Below are positions 19,685 to 29,988 of a stretch of DNA of 50,646 bases, one piece after another. The stretch's first letter is position 1. Each line of letters begins with the position of its first letter. Source of the stretch: Phaeoceros laevis (Eukaryota > Anthocerotophyta > Anthocerotopsida > Notothyladales); assembly GCA_049999765.1 (NCBI GenBank), contig JBNGIQ010008868.1:38807-89452 (forward strand), read 5' to 3'. Under the pieces are notes generated by a model that was not told where the DNA came from, searched no databases, and saw only the letters and a program-made list of their open reading frames with translations. Made by a program: the position numbers and the translations under genes.

Positions 19685-20860
19685 GTGGAAGAGATCAAAG
19701 AAGCTCTTACAGTTGATCTTGAAGCCAGGACAGCTTATAAGGCTATTAGGGACCAGGAGGCACACTGGGAAGACAAGGACGGTCTGCTTTTCTTCCAAGG
19801 ACGACTGTATATTCCTAACATTGTGCATATCAGGTTAAGTTTGCTTCAAGAAGCACATGAGGTGCCATCAGCTGGCCACCCGGGAATTGGGCGCACACAA
19901 AGTTCTCTTGCTGAGCACTACTATTGGAAGGACATGAAGAAGGACGTCAGGAATTTTGTTACCACTTGTGATATGTGCCAGCATATCAAGGCACCCAGGA
20001 CCAGACCAAGTGGGTTGTTGCATCCTCTCCCTGTGCCATTGCGGCCATGGGAACATATCTCTCTTGATTTTACAGTAGGTTTACCTAAGACTCCAGAAGG
20101 TTTTGATGCTATTCTCGTTTTCTTCGACAAATTCAGTCGAATGGTTCATTTGGTCGCCACCCATGAGAGCTATACAGCTGAACAGGCCGCTGACCTGTTT
20201 ATGCGTAATGTCTACAAACTTCATGGGTTACCAGGTACTATCATTTCTGACAGAGACCCACGGTTTACTTCGCATTTTTGGCAGGCGATCCATGCAGGGC
20301 TAGGAACCAAACTGTGTTTGTCCACCACATTTCATCCTCAAACGGACGGAGCAACAGAGAGGTCGAACCAGACAGTGGAAGACATGATGCAAGCTTTTGT
20401 GAGTGCACGTCAAGATCAGTGGGAACGCTTTCTTCATTTTGTGGAATTTGCCTTTAACAATGCTATCAATGCTTCTACGGGGGTCAGCCCCTTTTTCCTA
20501 TGCGATTCCAGTCCATGTACTCTGCTGAATGCTATTATACCAACTCGAGGTCGTGTCCCTGCAGCTATCGACTATCTTAGATCCCGAGTGGAGGCCTTAC
20601 AACTGGCACGGCAGAATGTTCAAGAAGCGCAAAATCGGCAGTCGCAGCAAGCTAATTGCCACAGACGGGCACAGGAGTTCACACCTGGTGACTTGGTTAT
20701 GTTGTCAGCTCGGCACTTGAAGAATCCAGCCGGAGTCCGCAAACTCTCAGATTGGTGGGTTGGACCGTTTCCAGTTACTCGTGTTATTGGCCAGCAGCCT
20801 TTGAATTACAGTTACCCTCAACCAGTAAGATCCATAATGTGTTTCACTCTTCTATGTTGA
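19685..20860 (+). CDS. pol: Gypsy integrase
   Basis: The best-preserved part of this element, open for 391 codons. It starts with the zinc-binding H2C2 domain (HPGIGRTQSSLAEHYYW ... CDMCQHIK). The catalytic core follows: LDFTVGLPKTPEGFD with the first Asp, GTIISDRDPRFTSHFW with the second, and FHPQTDGATERSNQTVE with the Glu, so the D,D-35-E set is intact. The C-terminal part has LVMLSARHLKNPAGVRKLSDWWVGPF (given here as two blocks, LVMLSARHL and KLSDWWVGPF), a GPY/F-type module. After GPFPVTRVIG the frame shifts into the chromodomain segment. Confidence 0.9.
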   Translation: MEEIKEALTVDLEARTAYKAIRDQEAHWEDKDGLLFFQGRLYIPNIVHIRLSLLQEAHEVPSAGHPGIGRTQSSLAEHYYWKDMKKDVRNFVTTCDMCQHIKAPRTRPSGLLHPLPVPLRPWEHISLDFTVGLPKTPEGFDAILVFFDKFSRMVHLVATHESYTAEQAADLFMRNVYKLHGLPGTIISDRDPRFTSHFWQAIHAGLGTKLCLSTTFHPQTDGATERSNQTVEDMMQAFVSARQDQWERFLHFVEFAFNNAINASTGVSPFFLCDSSPCTLLNAIIPTRGRVPAAIDYLRSRVEALQLARQNVQEAQNRQSQQANCHRRAQEFTPGDLVMLSARHLKNPAGVRKLSDWWVGPFPVTRVIGQQPLNYSYPQPVRSIMCFTLLC

Positions 20861-21045
20861 AACTTTACATAGGGGAGCCACCAGTTCGTCCCCCTCCTGA
20901 TCTCATGTATGGCGAGCCCGAGTATGAAGTAGAGGCCATTCTTCAGCATAGGCAGGTGCGCCGGCAGTGGCAATTTATGATCTTATGGCACGACTACCCC
21001 TTGTCTGATGCAACCTGGGAGCCACTGTCCAATCTTACGCACTGA
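20752..21045 (+). pseudogene. pol: Gypsy integrase C-terminus with chromodomain
   Basis: The reading frame that carries on the integrase after a shift near 20800: KIHNVFHSSMLKLYIG and PPVRPPPDLMYGEPEYEVE, then a chromodomain, EYEVEAILQHRQVRRQWQF, MILWHDYPLSDATWEP. The aromatic W residues in LWHDYP and TWEP are the family's signature. Chromodomains of chromoviruses direct insertion to heterochromatin by reading histone marks, which fits a repeat-dense window. The frame ends at TGA 21043-21045. Confidence 0.85.
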
Positions 21046-21120
21046 CAGGATCTGTTGAGGGCTTACATTAAGCACCATGCCTTAGCCGTTCCAGGCTTTG
21101 AGGGCGAAGCCAACCCCCCC

Positions 21121-21130
21121 GGGGAGCAGT
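21121..21130 (+). promoter_or_regulatory. Polypurine tract, gypsy
   Basis: GGGGAGCAGT immediately precedes the LTR start TGTCACGG at 21131. This is the usual plus-strand primer position. Confidence 0.7.
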
Positions 21131-21342
21131 TGTCACGGTAACTAGCGTAGTAAGAGAGGTTTCTAGAGGCAGTAAACTCTAACTACCTTTCGTTTTCAGT
21201 TTACGCTACTTTGCATGTTAATGCCGCAGCATGCGGCATTGTTGCACATGCACAGGCTTTCTGTAACGCCCGTTACAGGCTGTTTTCCACTTTAAATAAG
21301 CAATGCCTGGCCATAACCAAGCACCGAGTTATCACCGTTACA
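21131..21342 (+). repeat. Gypsy 3' LTR (212 bp)
   Basis: Starts TGTCACGGTAACTAG and ends ATCACCGTTACA, so TG...CA. It contains a perfect palindrome, AATGCCGCAGCATGCGGCATT, at about 21221-21241, which may act as a hairpin, and TTTAAATAAGC near 21292 as a possible TATA-like element. The first 110 bases recur inverted at 2304-2424. Confidence 0.85.
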
Positions 21343-21721
21343 CCCGTCCTCCTGCACACATAGCTGGCCGGCGCCCAATTCTCTTCGGAACAGTTCAGTT
21401 GGCATCCTTGGTTGCTCCCAGCCGGTAGAGGCCTGCGATGCTCAATTGGGAGGTGTTGGCAATCTGAGAACGAGAAGAAGTGGTCTGCCTAGACTGCCGA
21501 TCTTGTAGCTGCCAAGGAGTGCGAAGGGAAGTCCCGCTCAACTTCGTGCTTGGCAACGAAATTCTCAAGGCATCCAAGGTAACCTCCAAGCTGAGCATGC
21601 AGTAGGCGAAGCAATCTGGTGACAAGGCTCCACAGCGGAAGCATCAAGAGCGTAAGCGTCATCGGAGCGCAAGCCGGCGGCAGCAAAAACTTGGTAAGAA
21701 GTGTGGCTTGAGTGGGGGTAT
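21343..21721 (+). other. Probable tail of a second copia C copy, with polypurine-like tract
   Basis: No coding region is recognised. At its right end GAGTGGGGG (about 21710-21718) directly precedes a family-C LTR in the same orientation, the expected place and composition of a copia polypurine tract. This suggests the LTR at 21722 is a true 3' LTR whose body was lost or replaced where the gypsy element now ends. Confidence 0.45.
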
Positions 21722-21886
21722 TGGTAGTTTAGGTTTAGGGTAACGCATAATTATATGTATTCAACCCACACTTAGATAGTAGCCATAGTTAGATAAACTG
21801 TGGTTAGGTAGTTTATTGTTAGGTAGTTATTGGTTAAATAACTACCTGGACTAAGATACCAATGGTCACCTTCGTGTGGCTATGTA
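21722..21886 (+). repeat. Copia C LTR, left part (split LTR)
   Basis: Matches the 5' LTR of copia C (8677-8419 read on the minus strand) from TGGTAGTTTAGG to GGCTATGTA. The match then breaks off and resumes at 25225. Confidence 0.85.
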
Positions 21887-23545
21887 TGTATGTCATAGCA
21901 TACAGGTTCACAAATACGAAGTTATGACCTGTCAGTTGCCCAAGCGGGACTTGTCTAAGTGAAATGCAACATGAGCAAGCTTTGCAGCGGAATGGCAACT
22001 TCTCATTTTTGTATGTATGCTTAGGTAGAGCATAGCATAGTCCCGACAAGGTATGCTGGCTCACAAACGAATACAGCTACCAGAAAAATGACAAGTCTTG
22101 AATCAGTGCGGTACGAAAACGTTTTGCAGGCACCAATGTAGCAAGTGCTTTGCCAAGGCTGCACAGAATTAGCAGCTGTATAAAGAGGTTTTGCTGCAGG
22201 CATTTACACTTGCCAACTACACGTAGTGGGCGTCCTAATCAAGGCCAGAATATGCTCAAAACAAGTCAACAGACTTGCAGCAGGAGTGTAGATCCAACAG
22301 GTTCTCATGGTACAAAGTGTAAGTGTCCAGGTATGCAAGCAGCAGTCAGCATTTATTTAGACTAAGGTCTCAGACATAATCAAGTGTTCAACTGCATTCC
22401 TTAGAAAAAATAGGAATGCAAGCAGGAGCTGTGGCAAAGGTCACAAAGTTTTGCACACAAGACTCCAAGAAACTGCAGCTGTAGGGAGATTGTGAGCCTC
22501 CCCCTCCCTCCGCCTTCATCAGTGCTTGTCGGAGCTCCCAGGCCTAGATTTCTGGACCCCTGGACAAGCAGATCCAGGTACAGGCTGCAATTCTAACATG
22601 TGGGTCACAGCGTTTGTCTGTTTTGACCCTTATTTCATGTAAGCCTAAAATGCAGGGGGCAGCTGGTGGAATTTCTAGCTGCTCCTGATCTTTGGCATTG
22701 GCAATCAACATAACTAGGCAGCAAACATCAATATCTCAAGGTATGCTAACAACATTTCTATTACAAAATTCTTCAAACGCAAATACCTGCTGGGCCATGA
22801 TAGAAATGAGAACACAGAGCAGGGGAGGGAGCAGCACAGGCTACTTAGAGGACAAGGGAGATGTTGTCCAGGGAGGGGAGCAGCGCTTAAAGACCAGGGC
22901 AGTGGGACGAAGGCAGAAGACTGCAAAAGCTCACAACTTTCAGAATGCCCCAGAGCTGAAATAGCCCTCAATTAGGTTAGCTAGCAATGCTAGAATTTGG
23001 CGGCAAACATTGGAAAGTAAGCAAGAGAAAGATGGACCTCAATCAGTGAGCCAGATTGCCAGAGATTTAGACAGTGCACACATAATTTTGCCTTACTATT
23101 TTTGCTTGTCGAAGGGTCTTTTTTAACGGATCAGAGCTTGACATGGAGTTAAGAGCCCGCCGACATCATCTTAAAATACACATTTCTAGTAACGGCATCC
23201 ATCATTGGCCTCACAGCCTAGGCGCCATGTCTACTTAGGATATCTGATGGCCTTGGCTGTAAGGCATTTTTAATTCATGCGCAGCCCTTCCAGAAACTTC
23301 TTCATCAAGTAAAGCCCGTCCAGATTGCTTTTTGTGGCTCATTAGTCACCAGGTGGCACCTGTACAAGCGGACAGTCGGGGCATCTAGCAGCCTCCATGT
23401 GCCATTAATAGTTTGCGGCTGTCCGAGCAGAAAAAATAGTAACAGGTTCTCAAAAGAACAGCAAGTATGAACAGGTTTTCAAATACCGGCTGCCGTCTCA
23501 ATGTCGTTGAGACAAGTTAAGAATTAACTTGTCATACATACATAC
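21887..23545 (+). repeat. Tandem unit 1 of the 3.34-kb insertion
   Basis: About 1.65 kb. It begins TGTATGTCATAGCATACAGG and ends near GACAAGTTAAGAATTAACTTG followed by TCATACATACAT (given separately; boundary set by eye). No gene is supported inside; short ORFs at 22692-22971 on both strands look spurious. Confidence 0.6.
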
Positions 23546-25190
23546 TACATAAATGTATGTATGTCACAAATACATACAGGTACACGAACACAGGAACGTG
23601 ACCTGCCATTTGCCCAAGCGGGACTTGTCTAAAACAAAAATGCAAGCTTTGCAGGAACAATGGTGGAGTGGTGACCCAATCGTTCCTGTTTTTTGCCTTT
23701 GTGGGTTTGCTCAAAAACAGAGCAAAGTATGTCCAAGACTTGGACTGCTGGCTCGCAGACGTACACAAGTTCAAACGAACAAATGATATGACCTGACTTA
23801 ACGTGTCACAGGAGATGTTGTGAAATTTGTACTGATCACATGCCAAGACTGCGTTGACAGGCAGCTGTACATTAAGGCCAAGTTTCACAATCCCTAGCAA
23901 TTCTGCTAGCTCACACAAGTGTTCAGACCATTGTGCAGGTGTATCTAAGTGTCAAACAGCAGTCGAACAATTCTGCTTGCTCAAAAACGGCATTATCAAG
24001 GCATCACTTGACAACATAAATAAGCAAGCAAGAGCTGTGGGCAGAATTCACAACTTTCTGCGCACAGATCACCAAGGAATGGCAGCAGTAGGAAGATAGT
24101 GAGTCTTCCCCTCCCTCCACCTTCATCAGTGCTTGTCGGAGTTCCTGGGCTTGGATTTCTGGACCCCTGGGCAAGCAGATCCAGGTACATAGCTGCATTC
24201 CACATGACTAGAGTTGTAGGTCACAGCTACTAACTGTTTAAACCTTTGTTTCTTGTGAGCCTAAGATGTGAGGGTAGCTGGTGGAGTTTACAGCAGCCCT
24301 TGCATCTTGGCAGTGGTAACCAGCAGGCAGGAAACAACAGTAAGTATGCAAGCAACATTACATCAGGTCACAGCATTTTCTAAGTAGCAAAAAATTGCAA
24401 GCATTCTTAAGACAACAGTTTGCAGGCAGCAGTACCTGCTGGGCCATGGTGGCGGAGTGGACACAAGACAAACACAGGGTGGAAGGGAGAGCAGCACAGG
24501 CTGCCCAGATGACAAGGAGGGTTGTTGTCCAGGCAGGGAGCAGCGTGTAGGGACCAAGGAAGTAGGGAGTAGATAGAAAACTGTGGTAGCTCTCCAGCCT
24601 GATCACGATCTTAAATAGTGATCAGATTAGGTTAGCAAGGTGGAGAAATGGCGGCAAGTCTGTAAAGCAAGAGAAAATCCACTCAGTGTGCCAGTTTGTC
24701 ACAGACCTGGTCTGTCCACGCATTGTGTCCTCTCACTGCCAAGGTGTGCTGGAAGACTAAGTTTAGCGGCTTGGAGCTAGACATGTGATTAAATGCCTGC
24801 CGTCGTCTTCTTAAAATACACTTTTTATAGCGGTATCCTCATTGGCGTTGGTGCCTAGGAACTATGTGCATTTAGTGACGCTTGGTGGCAATCGCTGCAA
24901 TGATTTCCAGAATTTTCCAAATGCAGCCCTTCCAGAATTTTCCTTAGCATGTGCAGTCGGGCCTGGTCCTTAGTTGGCACCTGTACAGTCAGTTCATGAG
25001 TGAATCTGGGACTTTCTATGTACCAGCATGTGAGACGGTTCAGCTTTCTTTTGGAAAGGCAAACAATCATGTGGAAAAACAGGTTAGGTTGAAAAACGGG
25101 CAGCCATGTGTAAACGGGAAAGCAAATACTTATCACATGCGTTGTATCAAGTTACACATAGTAACTTGTATTTGTCATACATACATTCAG
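23546..25190 (+). repeat. Tandem unit 2 of the 3.34-kb insertion
   Basis: About 1.65 kb, colinear with unit 1 and visibly diverged from it. It ends at TTGTCATACATACATTC, after which AGCATA and a further ATGT run with TATTTGAGGAG close the insertion at 25224. Confidence 0.6.
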
Positions 25191-25224
25191 CATAATGTAT
25201 GTATGTATGTATATATTTGAGGAG

Positions 25225-25321
25225 GTAAGTCACATTCACGTGACAACAAATATCAATCCATTCATTGTTCTAATGCTCGGTTCTCTCTCTCGCGTGCTCG
25301 CGCGTCTAATCTGATATTACA
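25225..25321 (+). repeat. Copia C LTR, right part (split LTR)
   Basis: Resumes the LTR at GTAAGTCACATTCACG and runs to CTGATATTACA. Joined with 21722-21886 it gives about 262 bp, matching the 259-bp intact LTR. No primer-binding site follows (GTAGCTCTTG instead), so it is a 3' or solo LTR. Confidence 0.85.
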
Positions 25322-25429
25322 GTAGCTCTTGTTTGTTCATGTTCTCCTCATTCAAATTAAAGGAATCACTGTGGAAATTTTTCTGGCATAAATCCATCGG
25401 GGAATATACCGAGCAGTAGGAGGAACATA

Positions 25430-26392
25430 ATGAATAATGCTGTCACTTATGCTTGCCAATTGGACTGGCTTTCTAGTCTGTCCCATACCTCGGATCAATG
25501 CCTAGGTTCCCTCATCAAATTACCCATGCCACTTGAAGGCAAACGATATCGACATGCCAGGACTACCCTCCAATGCATCAGTATTACTCAAACAGCGATA
25601 TTTGCTCTCTACATCTACAATTTCCAGCCACACATTCTTTCCGCCTATCATGTAAGAGAAAGCCACTACACTCTCTCACATCTTCACGATCATCACCGTC
25701 GCCTCGCAGAGACCACACGACACACAACCAGCCATTCATTGCCGACCACATACTCTCCCCCTTCCTTCGTCACATTTGGGTCGCCTCTTTCTTGTAGGCT
25801 TAAACCCCGCCAGCGTTCTCTAATGCTGCTACCGCAATCACCATGGACAAAGGGAAATCCGCCTCCCTTGAGAGCTTCTCCCACAAGGTGCCGACTACTT
25901 TACTCCCTCCCATCTACTCCCAGACCTCAGCCAGTCACTGCAAGTTCTTCCACATTACCTCCAACACCCTTTGGTAGGCCGCCAGTCCACATCTAGCCTC
26001 ATCCTGTGCCGTAGTCACCTTATACCTCCCCTACACATTATCTACCACAGTCGCCTTCTATGGCTTACAGATCCCCCCCAACAGTTGAGCAATCGCTTCC
26101 TCACCAGCGCCCATTTACGACTTCTCCTTCCCACAACCCACAAGTCCTACCTACATACCCTCCACCAATCACGCAAATGTCGCACCTGATACACCCTCAA
26201 CAATCCCCGTACCACGCCACCACGTCCAACTCCATACGCATTCTCCCACCCCGCAGACCTCAGCCTTTCTTGCCGAATACAGCCGGGGCACGATTGTACA
26301 ATACGCCTCAAACCAGACGAGGAGTGCAGAATCCTGCATCACTTTCCTGTCCGACAAGTCGCGCTGGACCAATACTTGCACCTGGTCTATAG
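25430..26392 (+). pseudogene. Pro/Gln-rich protein-like frame with TAG stops
   Basis: One frame is readable from about 25840 to 26392 as low-complexity Pro, Ser, Gln and Thr sequence: TPRPQPVTASSSTLPPTP, GRPPVHI, stop, PHPVP, stop, SPYTSPTHYLPQSPSMAYR, SPPTVEQSLPHQRPF and ILPPRRPQPFLPN. Both stops are TAG where CAG (Gln) would fit the composition. The frame is formally open from 25430, but the first 130 codons look random. No domain is recognised. It may be the disordered N-terminal region of the gene whose next exon is at 26442. Confidence 0.35.
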
Positions 26393-26441
26393 TCCCATAC
26401 AACCCGAATCCTATTAAATCTTATTACTTGACTTCTCACAG

Positions 26442-26960
26442 ATGCGGTTCGGATTTTATGCTCATCATAGATGCTTTTATAAGAATGCACTCACTATCTA
26501 CCATCTTGCAAGCAAACTTGCGCCAAATCAGTCATGTATGCAGGACGTCATGGACACCAAAGCCTCTAATGGGCTGACAAACTCCGACATTACATCAGCT
26601 ACTGAAACATCAAGGGCTCAACCAGCGGTTACATCCTCCTGTAGTATATCAGCGGATGACTTTGAAGAATTGGTGAAGCTAGCCGAGGATGCACCCACTC
26701 AGAGATGGCCAGTTATTGTACAAATACACGCACCCAACTTACGATTTGATGTCATAGCGGATTTCCTTGAACAATTCACATCATGGAGAGACCAAAATCT
26801 TTTCAAATGGGGAGCACACAATGCTCAGGGTAGACAGGACATCGCTGCTTTGCTCCTAGAATTTTTACAGATTATTCAATTGGCCACGTTTCAGGGAAAT
26901 CTAACACTATCAACTTTAATGGCCAAGCTAGAAACCATATTCGAAATACAAGCCCCTTAG
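26442..26960 (+). CDS. Hypothetical protein, possible exon
   Basis: An open frame of 172 residues. An in-frame ATG follows a good acceptor (TTCTCACAG at about 26432-26440), but the more convincing protein begins at MDTKASNGLTN (26550). The C-terminal 100 residues are well folded in appearance: ISADDFEELVKLAEDAPT, RFDVIADFLEQFTSWRDQN, RQDIAALLLEFLQIIQLA, ending FEIQAP and TAG. I do not recognise the family. The upstream Pro/Gln-rich frame, possible splice acceptor and acidic helical domain suggest a decayed host gene or an unusual element ORF. Confidence 0.4.
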   Translation: MRFGFYAHHRCFYKNALTIYHLASKLAPNQSCMQDVMDTKASNGLTNSDITSATETSRAQPAVTSSCSISADDFEELVKLAEDAPTQRWPVIVQIHAPNLRFDVIADFLEQFTSWRDQNLFKWGAHNAQGRQDIAALLLEFLQIIQLATFQGNLTLSTLMAKLETIFEIQAP

Positions 26961-27507
26961 TCATCAGGCATCATCTCCGGAACTTATATTTATGCATATA
27001 CTTTGTGAATTTTGCTGTAATTGTCAATGCATCATAATGGAACTTTCTGCACTCGGCACCCATTTTTGCCATACAGCCATCACAGCCACACTATACAATA
27101 GTTCAGAACCTGCTTTGTCGATTCTTTTACTTGTTCCTGTTAGTGGTAATGCCAGGACCGACACCAGGACTCCTCTTGCTTCAAGCAACTTATTACCATC
27201 CACGGCTTGGGCACCCACTTCACACCTTGACAAGACTGCATTTTGAGCACCCTTGTCAACATCCTTCACGAACCCAGCATGCAAAGTTACAGTTCCAGTT
27301 ATGCTTCCCAGTTACGCTCAGTATAGAAAAATATAATTTTATAGTATTCTCTTACGTTCATCACAATACCTCTCATTACACCTCATATGTCGTAGCTTTT
27401 GCTAGCAGTTACTATTGAGGTCCTCAAACTATACCCATACAACATCGCCATTTGGACATACCCGGACCAAGCCAATTGCCTTACATGCTTCGTACACTTG
27501 CCAGCGT
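26961..27507. other. No supported gene
   Basis: Short ORFs on both strands, for example 27131-27418, with no recognisable domain. This stretch lies between the 26442-26960 ORF and the 3' end of the RNase H gene on the other strand. Confidence 0.5.
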
Positions 27508-28541
27508 TTATGGAAAATCAGATATAAACGGTACTACTGCACATGCAATACCAGCCATTAATTCAAAATAGATGCAATCGTCATTCAATGCGCTCAACCA
27601 CCTATTCCCAAATTTACAAGGATACTGTAATCCATCCTCGGCAGCTTTGTCGGCAAGCAAATTCTCGACCTGCTATCAATGATGAATATTTAGCCCATAC
27701 ACACCATACCTCACCCAAAATATAACACACATCAGGCATAAGCAATGCTTACACGATTAATCTCGCAGATCTCGAAGACATCGAATTACTGTGCAAGTAG
27801 AACCACCTCTCTTTGATACATGCTAAGAATGACACCCACTTTCATAGCACCCCCAACCTGCCAAAATTCATACCAACGACCCTTTTAAAGCATTCAACGA
27901 TAGCTAAACATCATGACAGATTATGCCAATCTTACATTACTTGACAAACTATAAGCTGGGAATCACCCAGAGCTCGTAATCTCTTAATACCTAAATGCAA
28001 AGCCGTCTTCATGCCGTGGATCAACGCCAAATACTCAGCCTCATTATTGGACACATCACCCAAGCCCACACGCACCTCATAAACCTGATTGCATCACATG
28101 ATTCTTCAGATGAAGGACATCCAATTACCACATTCTTCAAAATTGTACAGTCCAGTCACATACGATTTCCCTGTTTTCGTTGTAAATTATGCAGCCACCG
28201 CCACCAACTCGAGGGTCACCCCTACTGGCCCCATCGAACTCCAAGAAACAAAAACCTAAGTTTTCTTGCCTCACCGCATGTATCAAACTCAACCCCAGAT
28301 CAGAACGCAAATCAGAAAGCATGTCATTGTATGTATCTCGCTCCTCCTCACCAGATCACACATTACGCACCTGATCTACACTCTCACCCCTCCCAAGAAA
28401 TTCCATAGCTTCCTCCATATTGAAGCACCCACGAAACAAAGCATATGGGAACTTATTAATTGATGCCTTGCAGTCCTCCCAATTATCGAAGACGCCCACA
28501 GCACGCCCACGTTTCACAGCATACAAAGGGAACCGACCCAT
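27508..28541 (-). pseudogene. RNase H1-type gene, four exons, two nonsense codons
   Basis: A host-type ribonuclease H, which cuts RNA in RNA/DNA hybrids. My exons are 28541-28164, 28084-27941, 27857-27753 and 27669-27508; introns of 79, 83 and 83 bp all have GT...AG and phase 0. Exon 1 begins MGRFPLYAVKRGRAVGVF, the N-terminal hybrid-binding domain, and ends with the RNase H start FLEFDGASRGDP. Catalytic residues are at codons 103 (FDG), 141 (NNEAEYLAL), 167 (LGDSQ) and 216 (NLLADKAAE). In-frame TGA at codon 62 and TAA at codon 198 interrupt an otherwise intact 262-residue frame; CGA and CAA would restore Arg and Gln. The conserved introns argue for a genomic gene rather than a retrocopy. No signal peptide is seen. 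Confidence 0.75.
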
Positions 28542-28559
28542 TTGCAGTAACATCCCAAC

Positions 28560-29983
28560 TTAGTGATGCACCACCTGTCTCAGAGATTCAGTCACATCTC
28601 CACTCTATACAGAATGGGAAGAGGCCATATAGCCCACAAGATTACCGCTCAACCACAGCCATCATACTAGGGTGACTATGGTTCTCAACAAACAGGCATA
28701 AATCAGCCTGAGTCACGGGGTCAAATGGCTGGAGGGCTCATGCACAGCTACAAGAAGGATCGCAGCACATCCACAACTTGTGGTAGTACAAGGGAGGCAG
28801 CAAAACAAAAAGGTAGATACAAACTTTCGTAGCACAGCTGTACAATCCGACCGGGGCCAAAGTGGAGAACAGACGGAAAGCACCAAGTCCTAATGCAGTT
28901 AAGAGACACTCTGGCTAACCACTTGTCTACCACGGTTTGCCAAAGGGTAGACCAGGCGTCAGCAGATTGTTACTTTGAACCATCCATGTGCACAGTTGGG
29001 CAACGACCAAAGCCAGTATTAAGAGCAGACGATACTAAGCACCCAGTCACTCCGCAAATAAAAGTTGCTCCATTGCCTAGGCATATATCTCAACAAGATC
29101 CAGGGGCTGTTGCCCTCAACCATCCTTGTGCATAAGTGGAAAAACTCGCAAAGTTCCAATGGCCTTTGATACCTTGTAAAGACAAGCTGCAGATGGCATG
29201 CAAGCTGCTTGCTGCTTGTATCACAAGTACCTTGCGATAGGCAGCGTTAGTAAGTCTCATTACAAAATAAAGTGTGAACCTAATTTCAGCCAACTCCCTG
29301 TACAGCACAAGTCAGATTGACCATCTTGCCAATATCAACTCACATAGGCAGGCCCTGGGACTAAACATCCTCAGTCCTATCACTAAATATCCTCCATCCT
29401 GTCATAAGGAGGACCACAAGTAGCGCAGACCATCCAAGGTTTCAATGATTTTTGAAAAACTAGTGCTCATGTGAAAGGGACGCACAAAAACAGCTTGAGT
29501 AGATTTCCTCAGTCATAGCATGATCATTCAAGTCAGCTCTTTTGTTTGGGAATGTTAGCTTTGCTTCAAGGAGGATTACAAGCTACACAGTCCTTCCAAG
29601 GTTTCAATGATACAAATAATACTGCTGATCATGATGTGAAAGGGAGGCAGAAAACCAGCTTGAGGAGTAGCAACTCCCTGCAGACCACTGATTTACTTCC
29701 TTCAGCAAAATCAGCAGGAAACATTATTAAAACCAACAAAAGAAACCCGAAAGTAAGCATGCCACTTCAGCACATTTAACCCTACAACCAGAGACATTCG
29801 AGCCTTCCACATCTACATTAAGATACGAAACATGACTCAGGCCAGACAAGCAAACCTCGCAATCTGTTAGCTTGATCTTAGCACAACGCCAAATCCTTGC
29901 TCATGAAAGCACACACGAAGCTTCACTACTAGCAGCCTTAATGACAATACAATGGCAACCATTTCAAAAATGCCGGTATCCTC
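28560..29983. other. No supported gene; short diverged repeat
   Basis: Small ORFs on both strands carry no recognised domain. At 29410-29500 and 29571-29665 two direct repeats share CCAAGGTTTCAATGAT, GTGAAAGGGA and CAGCTTGAG in order, about 163 bp apart. The function of the stretch is unknown. Confidence 0.5.
29410..29665 (+). repeat. Two diverged direct repeats, ~163 bp period
   Basis: Both copies contain an AGGA..ACAAG start, TCCAAGGTTTCAATGAT, ATGTGAAAGGGA and ACCAGCTTGAG/AACAGCTTGAG in the same order. Identity is patchy outside these blocks. No coding potential is seen. Confidence 0.5.
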
Positions 29984-29988
29984 GCAAG

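Larger units (their letters stand above)
15963..21342 (+). mobile_element. Ty3/gypsy chromovirus, degenerate
   Basis: Order on the plus strand: LTR remnant, tRNA-Met primer site, gag, protease, RT, RNase H, integrase, chromodomain, polypurine tract and a full 212-bp 3' LTR. The order RT-RH-IN with a C-terminal chromodomain marks a plant chromovirus. The 5' LTR survives only as its last ~30 bases (CACCGAGTTATCGCCGTTACA, split over 15971-15991). Every ORF has at least one stop or frameshift. The family has another LTR fragment at 2304-2424. Confidence 0.9.
21887..25224 (+). mobile_element. 3.34-kb insertion of two diverged tandem units
   Basis: This block interrupts a copia C LTR; GTA occurs at both edges (21884-21886 and 25225-25227), giving a possible 3-bp duplication. 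It consists of two units in the same orientation, about 21887-23545 and 23546-25190. Landmarks shared in order are GCCCAAGCGGGACTTGTCTA, CTTCATCAGTGCTTGTCGGAG, ATTTCTGGACCCCTGG, AGCAGATCCAGGTAC, CTGCTGGGCCATG, TTGTCCAGG and CTTAAAATACAC. Each unit starts ATGTATGTATGTCA-like and ends TGTCATACATACAT-like, so (ATGT)n makes terminal inverted repeats. No long ORF or known domain is seen. It is probably a non-autonomous element, class unknown. Confidence 0.65.

Noticed and set aside
2425-21342. Inversion between the two opposed gypsy LTR copies that would rejoin copia C with its lost 3' LTR
   Set aside because: Orientation fits, but the 250 bases after copia C pol and the 380 bases before the split LTR share no sequence that I can see, so there is no direct support.
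23535-23570. CATA/TATG runs as CRISPR or satellite array
   Set aside because: Simple microsatellite at unit boundaries, without spaced repeats or associated genes.
28270-28370. Intron between the hybrid-binding domain and the RNase H domain
   Set aside because: The frame is continuous on both sides of a single TGA and reads protein-like (ERDTYNDMLSDLRSD), so one nonsense codon is simpler than an intron.
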